NCBI GenBank assembly: GCA_902795875.1
Contig: CADBND010000277.1
Coordinates: forward strand, 1-5,268
Origin: an uncultured Erysipelotrichaceae bacterium
GTDB taxonomy: Bacteria; Bacillota_I; Bacilli_A; Erysipelotrichales; Erysipelotrichaceae
Direction of reading: 5' to 3'
Length of the DNA: 5,268 bases
In this document: one piece after another, positions 1 to 4,379 of the stretch
How the letters are laid out: each line of letters starts with the position of its first letter
Position numbering within the stretch: the first letter of the stretch is position 1
Translations under genes and position numbers: made by a program
The notes under the pieces: generated by a model
What the model saw: only the letters and a program-made list of their open reading frames with translations
What the model was told of the DNA's origin: nothing
Database searches by the model: none

Positions 1-235
1 GGAATTCCGGGTGGATCCTGATAACAATCATCAGATCATACCACCGTTCAAGATTCTGGACGGTCTCGGGGACAACGTTGCGGAATCGATCGTTGCTGCA
101 AGGGAGGAGAAGCCTTTCCTTTCCAAGGAGGATATCACGGAGAGGACGCAGCTTTCCGGCACATTATTGAAGAGACTGGATGATCTGGGCGTTCTGAAAG
201 ATCTGGATGATTCCAATCAGATGTCATTATTCTAG
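1..235 (+). CDS. polC: DNA polymerase III subunit alpha, PolC type (3' end only)
   Basis: Only the last 77 residues are present; the frame is open from base 2 and runs off the left edge, so the window starts inside the gene. The visible part matches the C-terminal end of Gram-positive PolC: an IIPPFKILDGLG block, then VAESIVAAREEKPFLSKEDI, which is the small helix-hairpin-helix-like end domain, and the typical last residues SNQMSLF before a TAG stop. PolC is the replicative polymerase of low-GC Gram-positives and carries a built-in 3'-5' exonuclease; neither that domain nor the catalytic palm is visible here. An internal GTG at base 11 could pass for a start but is just a valine codon of the larger protein. 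The stop codon overlaps the Shine-Dalgarno of pepT, so the two genes are probably co-transcribed. Identification is secure from the end motifs. Confidence 0.93.
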   Translation, partial: EFRVDPDNNHQIIPPFKILDGLGDNVAESIVAAREEKPFLSKEDITERTQLSGTLLKRLDDLGVLKDLDDSNQMSLF

Positions 236-240
236 GAGGA
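234..240 (+). promoter_or_regulatory. Ribosome binding site of pepT, overlapping the polC stop
   Basis: AGGAGGA lies 5-6 nt before ATG 246 and shares its first two bases with the polC TAG stop. It decides the pepT start. An in-frame ATG at 207 would add 13 residues with no resemblance to PepT, lies inside polC and has no good Shine-Dalgarno. The overlap suggests that ribosomes finishing polC can reinitiate on pepT. Confidence 0.85.
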
Positions 241-245
241 CGAAA

Positions 246-1466
246 ATGCTTATAGACAGATTATTAGATTATGTGAGCTACGATACGACCAGCAAGGAAG
301 ATTCCACTGATTTTCCTAGTACGCCCGGTCAATGGGAACTGGCGAAACATCTGAGAGATCAGCTGGTGGAACTTGGTCTTGAGGATGTCGTTCTGGACGA
401 ACACTGTTATGTATACGGATATCTTCCAGGTGATGAGAACTATCTTACGATCGGTCTCAATTCCCATATGGATACTTCCGAACAGGCTTCCGGATACAAT
501 GTTCAACCAAGAGTCATTGAAAACTATGATGGCAAGGACATCGTCCTGAATGAAAATGTCGTCACGGAAGTCGAACGTTTTCCGGAACTTCTCGATTTTG
601 TCGGCAAGACTCTTGTCGTGACTGATGGTAAGACGCTTCTGGGTGCCGACGATAAGGCTGGTATTGCTGCGATCATGCAGGCATTGGAGATATTGACGAA
701 TGACAAGGAACGCAAACACGGTCCGATCCGCGTCTGTTTCTCACCGGATGAAGAAGTGGGCAGGGGCACGAAGTATTTCGATTACGACCGTTTCAAAGTC
801 GATTTCGCTTATACGCTTGATGGCGACAGGCCTTGTAACGTCGAATATGAGAACTTCAACGCTGCCAGCGCGGTCGTGGATATCAAAGGGATTTCCGTAC
901 ATCCCGGTTCCGCCAAAAACAAGATGGTCAACGCCTTGCAGGTAGCACATGAGTTCCACGGAATGCTGGACCCGGAAGCAGTTCCGGAAAAGACGGAAGG
1001 CTATGAAGGCTTCAATATGCTTCAATACGTGAATGGGGAAGTCGGACAAGCGCATATGCAATACATCCTCCGTAATCACGATCTTGATCTTCTGGAAAAA
1101 CAGAAGGATGATCTCAGAAAGGCCGCTGCAAAACTGAATCAGAAATACGCTTATGATGCAGTCGATCTTAAGATCACGGATTCCTATAAGAACATGAAAG
1201 AGAAATTCATCGGCCATATGGCTCCATTAGATCTTGTGAAGGATGCCATGAAGGAATGCGATCTGGACTACAATGAAGTCGCGATACGTGGCGGAACAGA
1301 TGGAGCGGTACTGACCTGGAACGGGATACTTTGTCCCAATATCGGTACTGGTGGTCAGTGTTTCCATGGCGTCCATGAATTCTGGTGCAAGGAAGACGGT
1401 GAGAAGGTCGTCGAACTTCTCTTAAAGATCCTGGAGCTTTCAAAAAAGGCTGATTATCGCCTTTAA
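246..1466 (+). CDS. pepT: Peptidase T (tripeptide aminopeptidase), M20 metallopeptidase
   Basis: The 406-residue protein has the usual PepT length (about 405-410). PepT is a cytosolic dizinc aminopeptidase that removes the N-terminal residue from tripeptides, the last step of peptide use. Visible M20 motifs: HMDT (His74, Asp76) for the first metal; GADDKAG (Asp135/Asp136) bridging; DEEVGRG with the catalytic/metal pair Glu169-Glu170; TLDGD (Asp192); the PepT signature EYENFNAA at 200-207; the lid-domain HPG at 219-221; YILRNHD near 273-279; IRGGTDGA at 347-354; and the last metal ligand His374 in CFHGVHEF. The end differs from common PepTs: TGGQCFHGVHEFWCKED replaces the usual NFHG.(Y/H)EF followed by a hydrophobic stretch, and DGDRPCNVEYE replaces DGGE(I/L)GELEYE. 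All metal ligands are kept, so it should be active. It follows polC by 10 nt and precedes the rimP promoter. PepT is not normally part of this cluster. Confidence 0.95.
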   Translation: MLIDRLLDYVSYDTTSKEDSTDFPSTPGQWELAKHLRDQLVELGLEDVVLDEHCYVYGYLPGDENYLTIGLNSHMDTSEQASGYNVQPRVIENYDGKDIVLNENVVTEVERFPELLDFVGKTLVVTDGKTLLGADDKAGIAAIMQALEILTNDKERKHGPIRVCFSPDEEVGRGTKYFDYDRFKVDFAYTLDGDRPCNVEYENFNAASAVVDIKGISVHPGSAKNKMVNALQVAHEFHGMLDPEAVPEKTEGYEGFNMLQYVNGEVGQAHMQYILRNHDLDLLEKQKDDLRKAAAKLNQKYAYDAVDLKITDSYKNMKEKFIGHMAPLDLVKDAMKECDLDYNEVAIRGGTDGAVLTWNGILCPNIGTGGQCFHGVHEFWCKEDGEKVVELLLKILELSKKADYRL

Positions 1467-1481
1467 AATGTGCGATTTTGC

Positions 1482-1510
1482 TTGAAAAGAAGCAGGAAAT
1501 AACATATTAT
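1482..1510 (+). promoter_or_regulatory. Predicted sigma-A promoter of the rimP-nusA-infB operon
   Basis: A -35 box TTGAAA (1482-1487) and a -10 box TATTAT (1505-1510) are separated by exactly 17 nt. Each differs from consensus in one or two positions (TTGACA, TATAAT). The expected transcription start is the purine G1517 (or A1515), which gives a leader of about 45 nt to the rimP ATG. The site lies in the only sizeable intergenic gap of the window, just after pepT, which fits a primary operon promoter. It is seen by pattern match only; no start-site mapping is available. Confidence 0.78.
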
Positions 1511-1518
1511 TGATATGT

Positions 1519-1553
1519 ATTAGGAGCGAGTGATCGCTCCTTAATGTTTTTTT
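1519..1553 (+). terminator. Terminator-type hairpin in the rimP leader (probable attenuator)
   Basis: AGGAGCGA (1522-1529) and TCGCTCCT (1534-1541) form a perfect 8-bp stem closed by GTGA, a GNRA-class tetraloop. Three more A-T pairs (1519-1521 with 1543-1545) extend it if T1542 is bulged. One G follows, then a run of seven T (1547-1553). That is the architecture of an intrinsic terminator. It lies downstream of the predicted promoter and upstream of the rimP Shine-Dalgarno, so it should act on the operon's own transcript, giving a short RNA of about 35 nt. It may also stop read-through from pepT, which has no other terminator. No competing antiterminator pairing is evident in such a short leader. 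The A-T-rich, bulged base of the stem suggests a terminator that may need NusA. Confidence 0.72.
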
Positions 1554-1559
1554 GGAGGA
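1554..1559 (+). promoter_or_regulatory. Ribosome binding site of rimP with very short spacing
   Basis: GGAGGA directly follows the T7 tract of the leader hairpin and leaves only 2-3 nt before ATG 1562. The other genes here have 5-8 nt. It is nevertheless the only good Shine-Dalgarno near the gene. The alternative ATG at 1544 lies in the base of the hairpin, has no Shine-Dalgarno, and would add the non-family residues MFFWRN. Confidence 0.65.
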
Positions 1560-1561
1560 AT

Positions 1562-1999
1562 ATGGACAAGGAAAAGATATTTACTCTCATAACGGATATG
1601 CTGGAAAAAGAAGGCCTGAAGGTCTTTGAGATCACCTATCATAAGAATGATCAGACACTTTGTGTCCTTCTCGATGAGAAGATGGATATGGATCAGATCG
1701 AGAAGGTGTCTTCACAAGTTTCCGATCTGCTCGATCAATACGAAGATGATCTTCCGGACAACTATTTCCTGGATGTATCCACGGTAGGTGCCGAAAGGCC
1801 GATCCGCAATGAAGAGGAACTGAAAGCAGCCTTGAACGAATATATCTATGTCAAGACGAAAGACAGTGAATACTACGGAACCCTTACTTCCTATAAGAAC
1901 GGAGTTATGAACCTTAAGGTCCAGGACAAGACCAGGGAGAAGGATGTTTCAGTTGAATATGCCAAAGCCAAAAAAGTGCGTTATGCCGTTAAATTTTGA
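1562..1999 (+). CDS. rimP: Ribosome maturation factor RimP (YlxS)
   Basis: This 145-residue protein has the usual RimP length (about 150). RimP binds the free 30S subunit and helps its late assembly around the S12/central pseudoknot region. The N-terminal alpha/beta domain (about 1-83) contains the family hallmark as FLDVSTVGAERPI (69-81), against the more usual (L/V)EVSSPG(L/A)(E/D)RPL; the proline is replaced by valine. The C-terminal Sm-like beta-barrel domain spans about 90-145, with YIYVKTKDSEYYGTLTSY (94-111) and a basic end. The start at 1562 was chosen because it follows a GGAGGA; spacing is unusually short. The stop TGA is directly followed in frame by TAA, a tandem stop. nusA begins 15 nt downstream, the standard rimP-nusA order of most bacteria, which strongly supports the call. 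Confidence 0.93.
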   Translation: MDKEKIFTLITDMLEKEGLKVFEITYHKNDQTLCVLLDEKMDMDQIEKVSSQVSDLLDQYEDDLPDNYFLDVSTVGAERPIRNEEELKAALNEYIYVKTKDSEYYGTLTSYKNGVMNLKVQDKTREKDVSVEYAKAKKVRYAVKF

Positions 2000-2014
2000 T
2001 AAGGAGAATGATTT

Positions 2015-3817
2015 ATGAGTGGCATTAGTCTTAAAAACAAGAACTTTATCGATGGAATGAGACTGTTCGAGGAAGACAGAAAAGTCGATCCTGAATTCAT
2101 CCTCGATACTCTGAAAGAGGCCATCGCCAAGACCTACCAGAAGCACATCGATGCGCCAGAGGCCATTGTCAGAGTGACCATCGAGAAAAACGAGATGCAC
2201 GTGTATCATCAACTGCTGGTCGTTGAAGACGACACTGATACGTTTGATGAGACCCTTGATATCCTTTATTCCGAAGCGATCAAGATCAATCCGGATGTAA
2301 AGGTAAACGACTACATCGAAGAGGAAGTTGATTTCTCTGAGATCGGACGTACATCCATCAACGTTGCCAAGCAGATGCTGAAACAGCGTATCAAGGAATA
2401 CGAGAAACAGCGTGTATATGATGAATACAAGGACAAAGAATTCGACCTTATCTCAGGCATAATCAAGACGATCGAAGAAAAGTTCATCCTTGTCGATATC
2501 AAGAATACGATCGGTATCCTTTTAAAATCAGAACAGATCCCCGGTGAACAGTACCGTGAAGGACAGTCCATACGGTGCATCATCAAGGAAGTAAACAAGA
2601 ACTCCAAGGGTTCGCAGGTCGTTTTATCCAGAGCGGATGCGATGTTTGTGAAACGTCTGTTCGAAAAGGAAGTTCCGGAGATCGCTCAGGGTCTTGTGGA
2701 GATCAAGGCGATCGCCAGAGATGCCGGCGAAAGAACAAAGATGGCTGTCTATTCCAGAAATGACGATGTTGATGCCATTGGTGCCTGCATCGGTCCCAGA
2801 GGTACGCGTGTACAGGCCGTCATCGGCGAGATCAAGGGCGAAAAGATCGATGTCTTCGAATGGAATGAGGATATCGGAGAACTGGTCAAGAACGCTTTGG
2901 CTCCGGCTGAAGTCAAAGCCTGCTTCTATGCCAATGAACTGACTGATCCGTCCCTTACCGAAGAAGCAATCGCGGAAGCAGAACGTCACAACAGACGTCC
3001 CTTAGTCGTAGTCGTCGATGACGATAAGCTTTCTGTCGCGATCGGCAAGAGGGGAAAGAATGCCAAACTTGCAGTCAAACTGACTAATCGCAAGATCGAT
3101 ATTAAGACGGAAAGTGAGATCAATGAACTGGGTATCGATGTTGATAACGCCGTCATGGAATTCAAGGCTGACCAGATCAGGATCATCCGTGAAAGAGAAC
3201 AAGAGAAGTTCCTGAAACTGCAGGAAGAAGCCGCAAAACGTAAGGCGGAATTCGATGAAGAACTGGCTGCCAACGATACCGGATTTGATGAGACCACCAT
3301 CGAAGAGATGGATGAAGGCAAGGTCGAGGAAGTCGTAAGCATACCGACTGACAACCTTTCCAAAGCAGAACCGGAGAAGAAGGAAGAAGCTTCCGTTGAA
3401 GAGACAGTCGTCGAAGAGACTCCTGCTGAAGAAGAAAAGAAGCAGGAAGTCGAAGAAGTCAAGACAGAACCTGTCAAGGAAGAAACTGCTCCTGTCGTTA
3501 AACCGAAGAAAGAACCGAAGAAGCCGCTTGCGCCGAAGACGGAATACAAGTCCAAGTTTGAAGACTTTGCGGATGCATCCCGTAAGGAAGAAAGCAAGCC
3601 GGAGACAAAGAGACGCAGAAAGAAGGACGATGAGGATCGTCGTGTGAGAGCGGAAGATCTCGAAAAGAAAGAATATGATGAGAAGTTCAAACCGGTCTAT
3701 ACCGAGGAAGAACTCGAAGAGATCGAAGCACAGGAAGCTATGGAAGAAGAGAATTCCTGGATCAACGATGATGATATCGACTTCGATGAATACGAGGATT
3801 ACTACGAGGAGAACTAA
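2015..3817 (+). CDS. nusA: Transcription termination/antitermination factor NusA, with long acidic C-terminal extension
   Basis: NusA binds RNA polymerase near the RNA exit channel and promotes pausing and intrinsic termination. Domains in order: N-terminal RNAP-binding domain (about 1-130); S1 domain (about 137-205); KH1 (about 208-285) with the GXXG loop in CIGPRGTRVQAV (258-269) and the EKIDV strand; KH2 (about 290-365) with IGKRGKNAKLAVKL (343-356). The start ATG has AAGGAGA 7 nt upstream. At 600 residues it is far longer than Bacillus-type NusA (about 370). Residues after about 375 are a low-complexity tail rich in Glu, Lys and Asp, with a basic patch near 532-537 and a strongly acidic end. 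No copy of the E. coli-type acidic repeat domains is recognisable in it. About 17 extra residues sit between the KH1 and KH2 cores (around 305-328). Identity is certain; the tail's role is unknown. Confidence 0.97.
   Translation: MSGISLKNKNFIDGMRLFEEDRKVDPEFILDTLKEAIAKTYQKHIDAPEAIVRVTIEKNEMHVYHQLLVVEDDTDTFDETLDILYSEAIKINPDVKVNDYIEEEVDFSEIGRTSINVAKQMLKQRIKEYEKQRVYDEYKDKEFDLISGIIKTIEEKFILVDIKNTIGILLKSEQIPGEQYREGQSIRCIIKEVNKNSKGSQVVLSRADAMFVKRLFEKEVPEIAQGLVEIKAIARDAGERTKMAVYSRNDDVDAIGACIGPRGTRVQAVIGEIKGEKIDVFEWNEDIGELVKNALAPAEVKACFYANELTDPSLTEEAIAEAERHNRRPLVVVVDDDKLSVAIGKRGKNAKLAVKLTNRKIDIKTESEINELGIDVDNAVMEFKADQIRIIREREQEKFLKLQEEAAKRKAEFDEELAANDTGFDETTIEEMDEGKVEEVVSIPTDNLSKAEPEKKEEASVEETVVEETPAEEEKKQEVEEVKTEPVKEETAPVVKPKKEPKKPLAPKTEYKSKFEDFADASRKEESKPETKRRRKKDDEDRRVRAEDLEKKEYDEKFKPVYTEEELEEIEAQEAMEEENSWINDDDIDFDEYEDYYEEN
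3185..3814 (+). other. Charged low-complexity C-terminal extension of NusA
   Basis: This codes for NusA residues 391-600. It begins as a likely helix or coiled coil (EREQEKFLKLQEEAAKRK, 393-410). It then becomes a Glu/Val/Thr/Pro/Lys-rich segment (430-510) with short imperfect repeats such as VEET, VKEET and KPKKEPKKP. A polyampholyte follows with the basic run KRRRKK (532-537). The end (about 556-600) is dominated by Glu and Asp with spaced aromatics (SWINDDDIDFDEYEDYY). Most of it is predicted disordered by composition. The reading frame is intact and the Shine-Dalgarno of ylxR lies in its last codons, so it is genuine coding sequence and not a frameshift artefact. Confidence 0.8.
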
Positions 3818-4075
3818 ATGAAGAAGACACCGATGCGCAGATGCCTGGCTACGAATGAGTCATTTCCCAAAAAGGAGCTTTTGCGTATTGTAAGGACTCC
3901 CGAAGGTGAAGTAAAAGTCGATCTCAGCGGCAAGCTGAACGGGAAGGGTGCCTATATCTCAAAAAGCGAAACAGCGCTGGAGATCGCAAAGAAAAAGAAT
4001 GTTCTCGGACGGGCTTTGGAAACAGAGATCCCCGAATCGGTCTACGAAGAGATCGCCAAGGTGATCAATGGATAA
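3818..4075 (+). CDS. ylxR: YlxR family RNA-binding protein (RNase P modulator RnpM)
   Basis: This small basic protein of 85 residues has the usual length for the family (about 80-95). Family motifs are clear: PMRRCLATNESFPKKELLRIVRTPEG (5-30), then VDLSGKLNGKGAYI (34-47), matching the D..GK..GRGAY core, and a C-terminal helical part with KKKNVLGRALETEI. YlxR, renamed RnpM in Bacillus subtilis, is reported to bind the RNase P RNA and modulate its activity; in other species it has been described as a nucleoid or transcription-linked regulator. Its ATG immediately follows the nusA TAA with no gap, and the Shine-Dalgarno GAGGAG (3806-3811) lies within the last nusA codons, so translation is likely coupled to nusA. 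The position between nusA and ylxQ is the standard Firmicutes order. Confidence 0.93.
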   Translation: MKKTPMRRCLATNESFPKKELLRIVRTPEGEVKVDLSGKLNGKGAYISKSETALEIAKKKNVLGRALETEIPESVYEEIAKVING

Positions 4076-4355
4076 GACTTTGTCCACGCTCGGACTGGCC
4101 TATCGGGCCAGAAAGGCGGTGCTTGGTGAAGAAGTATTGAACCGGATCGGAAAGGTGAAACTGATGTTCATCGCTTCTGACATCTCGGAAAAGAGCCGGG
4201 AACGTTTTGAAAAGAAATGCCATTATTACGATATCGTTCACATCGACAGATTTGATTCTGAGAGTCTGTCTGATGCCCTTGGCCGCAATAACGTCAAGGT
4301 GATCGGTATTCTGGATGAGGGCTTTAAAGAGGCATTATTGAAAGAATCAGAGTAA
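4068..4355 (+). CDS. ylxQ: YlxQ, L7Ae/L30e-family RNA-binding protein
   Basis: This 95-residue protein has the usual length for YlxQ (about 100). It shows the bacterial L7Ae-family pattern: LGLAYRARKAVLGEE (8-22), KLMFIASDISEKSRERFEKKC (31-51), and a C-terminal LGRNNVKVIGILDEGF (71-86). Family members fold as a small alpha/beta/alpha sandwich and bind kink-turn RNA; YlxQ and its relatives bind K-turns in vitro, but the cellular role is not settled. The start overlaps the end of ylxR by 8 nt (ATGGATAA contains both the ATG and the ylxR TAA), so reinitiation from ylxR is likely; a modest AAGGTG lies 4 nt upstream. The gene is conserved between ylxR and infB in Firmicutes, which confirms the call. 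Confidence 0.92.
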   Translation: MDKTLSTLGLAYRARKAVLGEEVLNRIGKVKLMFIASDISEKSRERFEKKCHYYDIVHIDRFDSESLSDALGRNNVKVIGILDEGFKEALLKESE

Positions 4356-4365
4356 TTAGTGAAAT

Positions 4366-4373
4366 AAAGGAGG
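4366..4373 (+). promoter_or_regulatory. Strong ribosome binding site of infB
   Basis: AAAGGAGG, a near-perfect anti-16S match, ends 6 nt before ATG 4380. It is the strongest Shine-Dalgarno of the window and fixes the infB start. The 24-nt gap after ylxQ holds no terminator-like hairpin. Confidence 0.88.
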
Positions 4374-4379
4374 ATCGCG

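Noticed and set aside
1..17. GGAATTCC and GGATCC at the left edge as cloning-linker sequence
   Set aside because: The bases read in frame as a plausible PolC sequence (EFRVDPDNN), so they are most simply natural coding DNA.
207..245. Upstream ATG for pepT at 207
   Set aside because: It would add 13 residues unlike PepT, sits inside polC and lacks a proper Shine-Dalgarno. ATG 246 has AGGAGGA at good spacing.
264..719. 151-codon minus-strand open frame
   Set aside because: Antisense to the conserved N-terminal half of pepT; no support.
741..1217. 158-codon minus-strand open frame
   Set aside because: It lies wholly within pepT, whose catalytic motifs prove the + frame; no family features.
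1445..1464. Inverted repeat AAAGGC/GCCTTT over the pepT stop, as a pepT terminator
   Set aside because: Only a 6-bp stem with an 8-nt loop, and AAAATG follows instead of a T run, so intrinsic termination is unlikely.
1479..1494. TGCTT/AAGCA hairpin upstream of rimP
   Set aside because: Five A-T-rich pairs with no T tract, and it overlaps the -35 box; probably chance.
1537..1557. Switch in which hairpin bases CTCC pair with the rimP Shine-Dalgarno GGAG
   Set aside because: Only 4 bp over a 13-nt loop, against an 8-11-bp terminator stem; it could not compete.
3396..3647. 83-codon + strand frame, Lys/Arg-rich
   Set aside because: Out-of-frame shadow of the low-complexity nusA tail; a basic composition is expected from shifted GAA/AAG codons.
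2986..3690. 234-codon minus-strand open frame, serine/phenylalanine-rich
   Set aside because: It is the antisense of the Glu/Lys-rich NusA tail: GAA, GAG and AAG codons read backwards give Ser, Phe and Leu. It has no Shine-Dalgarno logic and no recognisable domain.
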